Part shown: positions 1 through 8,152 of the stretch, one piece after another
Numbering within the stretch: the stretch's first letter is position 1
Layout of the letters: each line of letters starts with the position of its first letter
Assembly: GCF_009909235.1 (NCBI RefSeq)
Contig: NZ_JAAAPO010000001.1
Coordinates: forward strand, 620,001 to 684,000
Source of the DNA: Novosphingobium ovatum
GTDB lineage: Bacteria; Pseudomonadota; Alphaproteobacteria; Sphingomonadales; Sphingomonadaceae
Reading direction: 5' to 3'
DNA: 64,000 nucleotides
Program-made: the position numbers and the translations under genes
Notes under the pieces: generated by a model
The model's database searches: none
What the model saw: only the letters and a program-made list of their open reading frames with translations
Told to the model about the DNA's origin: nothing

Positions 1-1
1 A

Positions 2-205
2 GCAGCGGGTCTGGATGGTTTGCACTTTCATGACCTGCGCGGAACCACATGCACGATGCTGGCTGATGCCGGATGCACGCCGAGTGAAATCGCTGCCATG
101 CTGGGATGGACGGTATCGACAGTCAATCAGATGCTTGACCGGTATCAGGCAATGACTGCGACGCAGAGTAATTCTGCGGTTGCCAAATTGGAGGCTATGC
201 GATGA
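2..205 (+). CDS. Tyrosine recombinase/integrase, C-terminal fragment (cut by window edge)
   Basis: The frame is open from base 2 to the TGA at 203-205 and has no start in the window, so only the last 67 codons are seen. They carry the end of a tyrosine recombinase catalytic domain: the H-x-x-R box as HDLR, a GW in place of the second His about 20 residues on, and the nucleophile Tyr in DRYQ. The gene points at tRNA-Gln 73 bases downstream, which is the usual position of an integrase at the edge of an island or prophage inserted in a tRNA 3' end. The family call is firm. The nature of the element to the left is unknown. Confidence 0.85.
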   Translation, partial: AAGLDGLHFHDLRGTTCTMLADAGCTPSEIAAMLGWTVSTVNQMLDRYQAMTATQSNSAVAKLEAMR

Positions 206-260
206 TGCCTGCGAACTGGGCTGCGAACTGCCCCTGTGGATATCCTGTGGGAACATGCAT

Positions 261-278
261 AAGTCTTTGGAAAGACTT
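261..278 (-). terminator. Palindrome abutting the tRNA-Gln 3' end
   Basis: AAGTCTTT and AAAGACTT form a perfect 8-bp inverted repeat with a 2-base centre, and its last base overlaps the CCA end of the minus-strand tRNA-Gln. It could act as the tRNA terminator or be part of the attachment-site region of the left-hand element. No T-run follows on the minus strand. Confidence 0.4.
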
Positions 279-352
279 GGCTGGGGCGGGAGGATTCGAA
301 CCTCCGCATGGCGGTACCAAAAACCGCTGCCTTACCGCTTGGCTACGCCCCA
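278..352 (-). tRNA. tRNA-Gln (anticodon TTG)
   Basis: The reverse complement folds as a 75-nt tRNA including an encoded CCA. It has a 7-bp acceptor stem (TGGGGCG with CGCCCCA), a D-arm, a 5-bp anticodon stem GCGGT/ACCGC with loop TTTTGGT (anticodon TTG), and a T-arm GGAGG-TTCGAAT-CCTCC. It decodes CAA. Its 3' end faces the truncated integrase, so it is the probable integration target of the element to the left. Confidence 0.95.
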
Positions 353-475
353 GCAGGGTGGATCAGATGTCCACAATTCACCGACCGCTTGTGTCGGGAG
401 CGCCGCCTCTAGCCGCAATCGGGGGCAAAGGGCAAGAGGAAAGCGCGCAAATTTTCCACCACACAGGATCATCTC

Positions 476-504
476 CGGCGGCGGTGCATCAAGCCCCGCC
501 GCCG
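476..504 (-). terminator. GC-rich hairpin downstream of the GST gene
   Basis: CGGCGGCGG and CCGCCGCCG form a 9-bp stem with an 11-base loop, ten bases beyond the stop of the minus-strand GST gene. No U-tract follows, so termination efficiency is doubtful. Confidence 0.3.
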
Positions 505-513
505 GGAGAGCGA

Positions 514-1380
514 TCAGAACCCCTTGACCGTGCGGTTCAGCACTTCGGGGGGCAGAGTGTCGAAATCGGCGGCGTTGTGGCGTTCGATCAACCCCTTGCG
601 GTTGTTGACCAATCGTCCGCGCAGCACGCCGGGGCGCGGGTCGATCTCGGCCACCCAGCGCTGGACGTGTTCATATTCGTGGCACGACAGGAAGGTGGCC
701 GCGTCATTATACGCCTCGCCGCGCATGAAATTGCCGATCCACGTATAGGTGGCGATGTCAGCGATCGTGTAGTCCTCGCCAGCCAAGAAGCGGCTGTCGG
801 CCAGACGGCGGTTGGCGACGTCAAACAGACGCTTTGCCTCCATGGCATAGCGGTTGATGGCATATTCGATTTTCACCGGGGCATAGTGGTAGAAATGCCC
901 GAAACCGCCGCCCAGAAACGGCGCGCTGCCCATCTGCCACATCAGCCAACTCATGCATTCAGCGCGGGCGGCGCCTGACGAGGGCAGGAACATGCCAAAC
1001 TTTTCCGCCAGATAGACCAGAATGGCGCCCGATTCGAACACGCGCACCGGGGTGTCGCTGCTGCGATCCATCAGCGCGGGGATCTTGGAATTGGGGTTGA
1101 TGTCGACAAAATCGCTGCCGAACTGGTCGCCCTTGGAAATGTCGATGAACCACGCGTCATATTCGGCCTCAGTCACACCGGCGGCCAACAGTTCCTCGAA
1201 CATGATGGAGACTTTTTGCCCGTTGGGCGTGGCCAGCGAATAGAGCTGGAAGGGGTGCGCACCCACCGGCAGCGTGGCCTCATGCGTGGCGCCAGCCACC
1301 GGGCGGTTGATATTGGCAAAGGCGCCGCCGCTGGGGGCGTCCCAGGTCCAGACCTTGGGGGGGGTGTAGTCGTCGCTCAT
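514..1380 (-). CDS. yghU: YghU-type glutathione S-transferase / disulfide-bond oxidoreductase
   Basis: 288 aa, the same size as E. coli YghU. An N-terminal extension of about 50 residues precedes a thioredoxin-like GST-N domain (segments PFQLYSLATPNGQKVSI and NPNSKIPALMD, then an ESGAIL-YLAEKFG helix) and an all-alpha GST-C domain. YghU-family enzymes bind two glutathione molecules and reduce disulfides or organic peroxides in the cytosol. The open frame runs 64 codons further upstream, but the ATG at 1378-1380 is preceded by AGGAG at good spacing and matches the family N-terminus. It is monocistronic, with ilvE 200 bases upstream on the same strand and a terminator between them. Confidence 0.88.
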   Translation of the reverse strand: MSDDYTPPKVWTWDAPSGGAFANINRPVAGATHEATLPVGAHPFQLYSLATPNGQKVSIMFEELLAAGVTEAEYDAWFIDISKGDQFGSDFVDINPNSKIPALMDRSSDTPVRVFESGAILVYLAEKFGMFLPSSGAARAECMSWLMWQMGSAPFLGGGFGHFYHYAPVKIEYAINRYAMEAKRLFDVANRRLADSRFLAGEDYTIADIATYTWIGNFMRGEAYNDAATFLSCHEYEHVQRWVAEIDPRPGVLRGRLVNNRKGLIERHNAADFDTLPPEVLNRTVKGF

Positions 1381-1526
1381 CACGGGCTCCTGCTGGCGCC
1401 GTGCCGGGGAAGGGCGGGCGCGGGGGTGTCGCCGCCAAAGGTAGGCACGCGCCCGCCCCCGCGCCAGAGTGGACAGCGCAGATTTTTCCCACGCCCGCGC
1501 CGGTTTGACCGCAGGGCGAACAACAC

Positions 1527-1557
1527 AAAAGGGGCGGCCACCGTCAGGCGCCGCCCC
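1527..1557 (-). terminator. Rho-independent terminator of ilvE
   Basis: On the minus strand GGGGCGGC and GCCGCCCC pair around an 11-base loop and are followed by TTTTGTG. It lies just beyond the ilvE stop and separates ilvE from the GST gene. Confidence 0.8.
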
Positions 1558-1583
1558 TGTTTTGCACACCAAAGTGGCGGGGA

Positions 1584-2699
1584 TCAGCCGATCTTGACCA
1601 CCCAGCCATGCGGATCGGGCGCCGACCCGCGCTGGATCGAGACCAGACGGTCCTTCAACCGCGCGGTCAGTTGGCCGGGGCCGCCGCTGCCGATGGTGAA
1701 ATCGCTATCGCCCTGCGCGACGCGGCCCACCGGCGTCACCACCGCCGCCGTGCCACAGGCAAAGCATTCCAGCAGGCGGCCAGAGGCGGCGTCCGCGCGC
1801 CACTGGTCGATGCTGTAGCGCTCCTCGCGCACATTCAGCCCTTCCTCGCGCGCCATGGTCAGCAGGCTGTCGCGGGTGATGCCCGGCAGGATCGTGCCCG
1901 ACAGCGGCGGGGTGATCAGGCTGCCATCGTCCAGCGCAAAGAACAGGTTCATGCCGCCCAGTTCCTCGACCCACTTGTGCTCGGCCGCGTCCAGGAACAG
2001 CACCTGGTCATGCCCGCGCTGGAACGCCTCGGCGGTGGGGACAAGCGACGCGGCGTAATTGCCGCCGCACTTGGCAGCGCCCGTGCCGCCCGGCGCCGCG
2101 CGGGTATATTCGCTGACCCAGATCGACACGGCCGGCGCGCCCGATTTGAAATAATTGCCGGCGGGGCTGGCGATGACGATGAACTTGTAGCTCTTGGCCG
2201 CGCGCACGCCCAGAAACGCCTCGGTGGCGATCATGAAGGGGCGCAGGTACAGCGAGGCGCCATCTTGTGCCGGGATCCAGTCGCGGTCGGCCAGAACAAG
2301 CTGCTTCACCGCCTCGACAAAGGTTTCCTCGGGCAGGGCGGGCATCGCCAGACGCGCGGCGCTGGCGTTGAACCGGGCGGCGTTCGCCTCGGGGCGGAAC
2401 AGCGCGATGCTGCCGTCCGGGTGGGTGTACGCCTTCAAACCTTCAAAGATTTCCTGCGCATAATGCAGCACGCTGGCCGCCGGATCCAGCGCGATGGGGC
2501 CACGCGGGCCGATCACGCCATCATGCCAGCCGCGCCCTTCGGTCCATTCGATCACCACCATGTGGTCGGTGAAATGGGTGCCAAATCCGGGATTGGCCAA
2601 TACCGCCGCACGCGCCTCGGCAGAGGTGGGGGCGGGGTGGGCCATGCGCGACAAGGTCAGGGCGGGGGCATCAAGCGTGGTATCGGCGGCGTTCGCCAT
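1584..2699 (-). CDS. ilvE: Branched-chain amino acid aminotransferase
   Basis: 371 aa, a class IV (D-amino-acid-transferase fold) PLP aminotransferase of the longer BCAT2-like type. It shows LHYAQEIFEGLKAY near residue 80, RPxxNAxRFNxSAxRLAMP, the PLP-lysine region KCGGNYAASL near 210, the EELGGMNLFF segment, and the phosphate-binding SGTILPGITRDSLL. It interconverts Leu, Ile and Val with their 2-oxoacids using glutamate/2-oxoglutarate. The start at 2699 is chosen because AGGAGT precedes it; the frame is open 23 codons further. leuC and leuD of the same pathway lie 16 kb away in the window. Confidence 0.95.
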   Translation of the reverse strand: MANAADTTLDAPALTLSRMAHPAPTSAEARAAVLANPGFGTHFTDHMVVIEWTEGRGWHDGVIGPRGPIALDPAASVLHYAQEIFEGLKAYTHPDGSIALFRPEANAARFNASAARLAMPALPEETFVEAVKQLVLADRDWIPAQDGASLYLRPFMIATEAFLGVRAAKSYKFIVIASPAGNYFKSGAPAVSIWVSEYTRAAPGGTGAAKCGGNYAASLVPTAEAFQRGHDQVLFLDAAEHKWVEELGGMNLFFALDDGSLITPPLSGTILPGITRDSLLTMAREEGLNVREERYSIDQWRADAASGRLLECFACGTAAVVTPVGRVAQGDSDFTIGSGGPGQLTARLKDRLVSIQRGSAPDPHGWVVKIG

Positions 2700-3063
2700 G
2701 GGTGGACTCCTGGGGACTGCTGCGTCGCCCTTTGAACGAAAATTACGCGCCATGCAACCCGCAAGCAATAAAAAAACTTACGCGCGCGCCAGCGCAGAGC
2801 TTCAACCACTCCCTTTAGCATCCCGCGCAAGGCTGTCATGCCCCTGTTTGCGATTTTGCCGCCGCTGGCCCCTGGGGGCAAGGCGGCCTGCCCGCCAGCG
2901 GGAGGGTAAAATGTCAGGATTGCTACGCTTTCTGCTCTAGGCAAGCGGCCCGCGCGACTTTATGCATCACCCCATGCCACGGGGCGGCGCGCGGATCGCG
3001 CGCGCTCCGCAGGCCATAAGGGGGGCCGGCGCAAAGCCGGTTCGGGAGAAGGACAAAAGAGAG

Positions 3064-4683
3064 ATGGATCAGCCAACGCAGGACCCGATGGCGGCCAAAT
3101 CCGCCGTTGCGCGGGGGGGATGGTATGCTTTGGCGCTGGTGTCGCTGACGCAATTGCTCAGCCTGCTGGACCGCAACATTCTGGCGATTCTCTCCCCCCG
3201 CATCAAAAAGGATCTGGGCATTGGCGATGCTGAGATGGGGCTGCTCTACGGCACCGTCTTTGCGCTGTTCTATGCGCTGTTCTCGCTGCCGCTGGGGCGG
3301 TTGTCGGATGGGTGGCGGCGGACGTGGCTGTTGGCGCTGTGCATTGGCTTCTGGTCGATCTCGACGGGCCTTGCCGCCTTTGCCGCCGGTTTCGCGCTGC
3401 TGGCCCTGTCGCGGCTGGGCGTGGGCATTGGCGAGGCGGCCAGCCAGCCGGCCGGGACCAGTCTGGTCTTCGATTACTTTCCCAAGGCGCGGCGCGGTTT
3501 TGCCATGGCGATCATTGCCGCGGCGATCGCGGTGGGGCTGGGCTTGTCCAGCATGCTGGGCGGGGTGGCGGCCGATTGGTGGGACACCCATCACGCGGTC
3601 GAAGGCGGGATGAAGGGCTGGCAGTTCGCCTTTGTCATTGCCGCGCTGCCGGGGCTGCCGTTGGCGATGCTGTTGTGGCGCATGCCCGAACCGCGCCGGG
3701 GCGAAATCGAAGGCATCGTCACCCCGCCTGATCCCGCCCCGTTCCGCGCAGGGGGCGCGCTGTTGGCGGCGGTTTTGCCGGTGACCAACTGGCTGGCGTT
3801 GGCCCGCCAAGGCGCCAGTCCGCGCCAGTGGGTGGCCAATCTGGGCGCGCTGGTGCTGATTGTGGCGGCGATGGTGGGGCTGGCCCGGCTGGGCATGGCG
3901 GCCTCGCCCCGCCCGCCGCTGGATCTGGGCGGCTTGCTGGTCAGCCCGCATGCGCTGCAATGGGCGGTGGTGGGGTTTGGCCTGTATGTCGTGGTCAATC
4001 TGGTGCAATCGCTGAAACTGACCGACGCGCCGGTGCATGCCGTGATGCGCAGCCCCTCGCTGATGATCTGCATGGCGGTGGGGTCGTTGCAAAGCACGAT
4101 CAACTACGGCTGCATGGCCTTCACCCCCGCGTTCCTGATGAAAACCTATCATCTGTCCCCGGCCGAGGCGGGGTTCCAGTTCGGGCTGTTGTCGGCCGGG
4201 CTGGGCGTGGTCGGGCCGCTGATCGCCGGGCCGGTGACCGATTGGGCGCATGTGCGCTTTGCCAATTGGGGCCGGGTGGGTCTGGCGCTGTTTGCCATGG
4301 GCGGATCGCCGCTGATCGCGGTGTGGGTGTACCATGCCCCTGACGCGGGCAGCTTTTTCTGGCGGTTCGTGCCCTATAGTCTGGTGCTGACGATGTGGCT
4401 GCCGCCGCTGTATGCCACGCTGTATGATCAGGTGCTGCCGCGCATGCGGGGGATTACCGCGTCCACCTATGTGGTGGTGATGACGATCTGCGGGCTGGGC
4501 GTGGGGCCCTATGTCGTGGGGATGATTTCCGACGCGGTGGGCGGCAATCTGGGCACGGCCATCCTGTCGATCAATCTGGTGGCGGTGGTGATCGTCGTGC
4601 TGTTGATCGCGCTGGGCCTGCGGGTGCGTAGCGATGAGGCAATGCTGATCCCGCGCGCCCGCGCCGCTGGCGAGCCGGTGTAA
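3064..4683 (+). CDS. Major facilitator superfamily transporter (spinster-like)
   Basis: 539 aa with about 12 hydrophobic segments. The first membrane helix is followed by LDRNILAI, and loop 2-3 has PLGRLSDGWRRTW, the MFS G-R-x-S-D-x-x-R-R signature. This DRN plus GRLSD pattern is typical of the spinster/hexuronate-like MFS branch common in sphingomonads. A central loop of about 70 residues separates the two six-helix halves. The substrate cannot be read from sequence. The ATG at 3064 is preferred over the ORF start at 2962 because GAGAAGGA precedes it and the extension is basic and non-conserved in appearance. Confidence 0.85.
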   Translation: MDQPTQDPMAAKSAVARGGWYALALVSLTQLLSLLDRNILAILSPRIKKDLGIGDAEMGLLYGTVFALFYALFSLPLGRLSDGWRRTWLLALCIGFWSISTGLAAFAAGFALLALSRLGVGIGEAASQPAGTSLVFDYFPKARRGFAMAIIAAAIAVGLGLSSMLGGVAADWWDTHHAVEGGMKGWQFAFVIAALPGLPLAMLLWRMPEPRRGEIEGIVTPPDPAPFRAGGALLAAVLPVTNWLALARQGASPRQWVANLGALVLIVAAMVGLARLGMAASPRPPLDLGGLLVSPHALQWAVVGFGLYVVVNLVQSLKLTDAPVHAVMRSPSLMICMAVGSLQSTINYGCMAFTPAFLMKTYHLSPAEAGFQFGLLSAGLGVVGPLIAGPVTDWAHVRFANWGRVGLALFAMGGSPLIAVWVYHAPDAGSFFWRFVPYSLVLTMWLPPLYATLYDQVLPRMRGITASTYVVVMTICGLGVGPYVVGMISDAVGGNLGTAILSINLVAVVIVVLLIALGLRVRSDEAMLIPRARAAGEPV

Positions 4684-4705
4684 GGCGGGCGGGGTGAAAC
4701 AGGCG

Positions 4706-4750
4706 GGGCCGAAATGGGCAGGGCCGAAATGGGCAGGGCCGAAATGGGCA
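4706..4750. repeat. Three perfect tandem copies of a 15-bp unit
   Basis: The unit GGGCCGAAATGGGCA is repeated three times head-to-tail in the gap between the MFS gene and the FAD oxidoreductase gene. The period is a multiple of three, but no gene is seen here. It is probably a slippage microsatellite. Confidence 0.9.
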
Positions 4751-4790
4751 GGGGTGGCCAATCGGGCGCTTTTGGCATAAGCGGCCTGGC

Positions 4791-6425
4791 ATGATCCGCC
4801 TGTCTGACCTGACCCTGCCGCTGAACCATCCCGCCGATGCGATCGAGCCCGCGATCTGCGCCGCTTTGGCCATTGCGCCAGAACGGTTGCGGCGCGTCCA
4901 TATGGTGCGCCGGGGCAATGACGCGCGCAAGAAATCGGCGATCAAGCTGGTCTATGTCTTTGATGTCGAGGTCGAAGATGAGGGGGAGGTGCTGGCCCGA
5001 TTCCCCGGTCACAGCCACATCCGCCCGGCGCCCGACACGGCGTATAAATTCCCGGTGATGGCGCCCGATGGCTGGGATGGGCAGCGCCCGGTGGTGATTG
5101 GCGCGGGGCCTTGCGGCCTGCTGGCGGCGCTGATTCTGGCGCAAATGGGGCTGAAACCCATCATCATCGAACGTGGCAAGGCGGTGCGCGAGCGGACCAA
5201 GGACACCTGGGCGCTGTGGCGCCGCCACGAATTGACGCCTGAATCAAATGTCCAGTTTGGCGAGGGCGGGGCGGGCACCTTCTCGGATGGCAAGCTCTAC
5301 AGCCGCATCAAGGACCCCCGCCACCTCTCGCGCAAGGTATTGACCGAATTCGTCAAAGCGGGCGCGCCCGATGACATTCTGTACGAGGCGCACCCTCATA
5401 TCGGCACCTTCCGTCTGGTGACGATGGTGATGTCGATCCGCGAAACGATCGAGGCTTTGGGCGGGGAATACCGTTTCGGCACGCGGGTCGAGGACTTTGC
5501 GATTGAGGGCGAGGGCGATGACCGCCACCTGACCGGCCTGCACCTGCGCGATGTGGCCAGCGGGGCGGAAAGCTTTCTGCCCGCCAGCCATTGCGTCATG
5601 GCGCTGGGCCATTCGGCGCGCGATACCTTTGCCGTGCTGCACGAACGCGGCGTGTTCATGGAGGCCAAGCCCTTTGCCATCGGCGTGCGGATCGAACACC
5701 CGCAAAGCTGGATCGACAAGGCGCGGTTTGGCCCCTGCGCGGGCCATCCGGTACTGGGCGCGGCGGCCTATGCCATTGCGCATCAGGCGTCAAACGGGCG
5801 GGCGGTGTACAGTTTCTGCATGTGTCCGGGCGGGCGCGTCGTTGCCGCCACGTCAGAGGAAGGCCGCGTGGTCACCAACGGCATGAGCCAATATTCCCGC
5901 GCCGAATTCAACGCCAATTCCGGGCTGGTGGTGACGGTGGACCCCGGCAAGGATTACCCCGAAGACCCGCTGGCGGGCGTTGAATTTCAACGCAAATGGG
6001 AAAGTCTGGCGTTTCAGGCGGGCGGCGGCGACTATTGCGCGCCGGGGCAAAAGGTGGGCGATCTGCTGGCGGGCCGCGCGTCTTCGGGCGATTTTGGCGC
6101 GGTCATCCCCAGCTACAAGCCGGGGGTAAAGCTGACCGACCTGTCGGCCTGCCTGCCGCCCTATGTGATCGAGGCGATCCGTGAGGCGCTGCCGGTGTTT
6201 GGCCGTCAGATCCCCAATTATGACCATCCCGATGTGGTGATGACCGGGGTGGAAACGCGCACGTCCAGCCCGCTGCGCATCACGCGGGGCAAGGATTTTC
6301 AGTCGCTTAACACGCGCGGCCTGTATCCGGCCGGTGAAGGCGCGGGCTATGCCGGGGGCATCCTGTCGGCCGCGGTCGACGGCATCCGCGTCGCCGAGGC
6401 GCTGGCGGGCGCGGTTCTGGCCTGA
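4791..6425 (+). CDS. NAD(P)/FAD-dependent oxidoreductase (COG2509 type)
   Basis: 544 aa. An N-terminal region of about 90 residues precedes a Rossmann FAD site, VVIGAGPCGLLAALILAQMG, near residue 100, followed by the family segments NVQFGEGGAGTFSDGKLYSR and HPHIGT. The C-terminal GLYPAGEGAGYAGGILSAAVDG is the closing FAD-binding motif. Members are cytosolic flavoproteins annotated as uncharacterised FAD-dependent dehydrogenases; no substrate is established. The start at 4791 gives the complete family N-terminus. Single gene. Confidence 0.85.
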   Translation: MIRLSDLTLPLNHPADAIEPAICAALAIAPERLRRVHMVRRGNDARKKSAIKLVYVFDVEVEDEGEVLARFPGHSHIRPAPDTAYKFPVMAPDGWDGQRPVVIGAGPCGLLAALILAQMGLKPIIIERGKAVRERTKDTWALWRRHELTPESNVQFGEGGAGTFSDGKLYSRIKDPRHLSRKVLTEFVKAGAPDDILYEAHPHIGTFRLVTMVMSIRETIEALGGEYRFGTRVEDFAIEGEGDDRHLTGLHLRDVASGAESFLPASHCVMALGHSARDTFAVLHERGVFMEAKPFAIGVRIEHPQSWIDKARFGPCAGHPVLGAAAYAIAHQASNGRAVYSFCMCPGGRVVAATSEEGRVVTNGMSQYSRAEFNANSGLVVTVDPGKDYPEDPLAGVEFQRKWESLAFQAGGGDYCAPGQKVGDLLAGRASSGDFGAVIPSYKPGVKLTDLSACLPPYVIEAIREALPVFGRQIPNYDHPDVVMTGVETRTSSPLRITRGKDFQSLNTRGLYPAGEGAGYAGGILSAAVDGIRVAEALAGAVLA

Positions 6426-6504
6426 CGCGGGCTGGGGACAAATACGTCAAATTTCCAAGGGCTGCCCCCTAGTCGCGGGGGGCCTGGCTGAGTATTAAGA
6501 AACC

Positions 6505-8025
6505 GTGAGCGCATCCATTATCATCGGGGAAGACCGCCGGGGCAGCCCGGTGCGGGTCGATATTGAAGAACTGCTGGCCACGCGATTGCTTGTGCAGGGC
6601 AATTCGGGGTCGGGCAAATCGCATCTGTTGCGCCGGTTGCTGGAGGAATCCGCGCCTTTGGTGCAACAGGTGGTGATCGACCCGGAAGGGGATTTTGTCA
6701 CGCTATCTGAACCATTTGGCCACATCGTGGTGGACGGTGCGGACTATGGCACGGCCGAAATCACCCGGTTGGCCGCGCGTATCCGGCAACACCGCGCCAG
6801 CGTCATTCTGGCGCTGGACGGGCTGGAGATCGAGGCGCAGATGCGCTGTGCCGCGACGTTTTTGAACGCGCTGTTCGATGCTCCGCGCGAACAATGGTAT
6901 CCAGCGCTGGTGGTGGTGGACGAGGCGCAGATGTTCGCCCCGGCCGCGGCTGGCGATGTCACGGACGAGGTGCGGCGCCTCTCGCTGTCGGCGATGACCA
7001 ACCTGATGTGCCGTGGGCGCAAGCGTGGTCTGGCGGGCGTGATCGCCACCCAGCGTTTGGCCAAGCTGGCCAAGAATGTCGCGGCCGAGGCATCCAACTT
7101 CTTGATGGGGCGGACTTTTCTGGACATCGACATGCAGCGGGCGGCAGACCTGCTGGGCATGGAACGGCGTCAGGCCGAAGAGATCCGCGATCTGGATCGG
7201 GGGCATTTTCTGGGTCTTGGCCCGGCGATCAGCCGGCGTTCGGTGTCGGTCAAGATCGGCGGAGTGCGGACCAAGGCGCGCAGTATCGGCAGCGGCCTGA
7301 TGCCTTTGCCGGAGTCGTCAGGTGATGAATTACACGCCATTTTGCACGCTGCCCCCACGGCGGAGGAACTGGCGGCGGAGGGAGCGCCCATCCCACATTT
7401 CCTTTCCGAACCAAAGCCTTCGGACGTGTTGATCAGCGAGATTGCGAATTTTGCGCTGGCCCCGCTGGCCGGTAGCGAGGAGGAGAGCGACGACGAGCTG
7501 GGTCCCGATCTGTTCAAGATCGCCGCCGTCAAGGCTCCGCCCGCCGTCCCGCCCGCCGAAGCGATTGTCATCATGAGCGAGATCATGAGCGACATGGTGG
7601 AGGAGCCGGGTTGCACTTTTCAGCCATTGAGTTCGCTGTTTCAGGATTACACTGTGCGTTGCCGGATGAAGCGGATTGGCGCGCATGTCGGTGATGTCAC
7701 GCAATTCCGCCGCCGTTTTGCCATGGCGGTGGCCGGGATCATGGATCCGACCGATCCGCAATGGGCAGAGCTGCTTGCACTTTCCACGCGGGTGCCGGAT
7801 GATTTGCTGGCCCCGTTCCTGGTGATGGCGCGCGCCGCATTGGATGGTGCGCCTTGCCCGGACGATGAGGCTTTGGCCGTGGCCTATGGCACGCGCAGCC
7901 CCGGCCGCATCCGCCGTTTGCTGGAGCATTTGGAGAAAAACGAGCTGATTGTCGTGAAAAACGACTATGCCGGACGGCGCGCGATTGGCATCCCGCATCT
8001 GGGCGTGACCACGGCGGCGGTCTGA
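6505..8025 (+). CDS. HerA-like ATPase (DUF87 domain)
   Basis: 506 aa, with a GTG start at 6505. Walker A is GNSGSGKSH near residue 33, Walker B LVVVDEAQ near 138, and a RGRKRGLAGVIATQRLAKL segment resembles sensor/arginine-finger regions of HerA/FtsK-type hexameric ATPases. The C-terminal 200 residues are not recognised; the last part (RSPGRIRRLLEHLEKNELI) looks like a winged helix. No NurA nuclease or other HerA partner lies next to it, so its process is unknown; DNA translocation is an inference from the family. It ends just before a strong bidirectional terminator. Confidence 0.8.
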   Translation: MSASIIIGEDRRGSPVRVDIEELLATRLLVQGNSGSGKSHLLRRLLEESAPLVQQVVIDPEGDFVTLSEPFGHIVVDGADYGTAEITRLAARIRQHRASVILALDGLEIEAQMRCAATFLNALFDAPREQWYPALVVVDEAQMFAPAAAGDVTDEVRRLSLSAMTNLMCRGRKRGLAGVIATQRLAKLAKNVAAEASNFLMGRTFLDIDMQRAADLLGMERRQAEEIRDLDRGHFLGLGPAISRRSVSVKIGGVRTKARSIGSGLMPLPESSGDELHAILHAAPTAEELAAEGAPIPHFLSEPKPSDVLISEIANFALAPLAGSEEESDDELGPDLFKIAAVKAPPAVPPAEAIVIMSEIMSDMVEEPGCTFQPLSSLFQDYTVRCRMKRIGAHVGDVTQFRRRFAMAVAGIMDPTDPQWAELLALSTRVPDDLLAPFLVMARAALDGAPCPDDEALAVAYGTRSPGRIRRLLEHLEKNELIVVKNDYAGRRAIGIPHLGVTTAAV

Positions 8026-8093
8026 TCGCGCCCGCAAGGGCGGCGTGACCGCGCCGGGCGCGGGCGGGCGATTTTGTTGTCAATGACTACAAT

Positions 8094-8129
8094 AAGGGCG
8101 GCGTAACAATCCAGTTACGCCGCCCTTTT
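8094..8129. terminator. Bidirectional terminator between convergent genes
   Basis: AAGGGCGGCGTAAC and GTTACGCCGCCCTT form a perfect 14-bp stem with a 6-base loop, followed by TTTT on the plus strand. It sits between the convergent HerA-like and RhlE-like genes. Confidence 0.9.
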
Positions 8130-8152
8130 GTCATGCCGGTGATGGCGCGGGA

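Noticed and set aside
2700..3063. Possible leader peptide or T-box before ilvE
   Set aside because: No run of Leu/Ile/Val codons with a terminator pair and no T-box motif were found upstream of ilvE or leuC.
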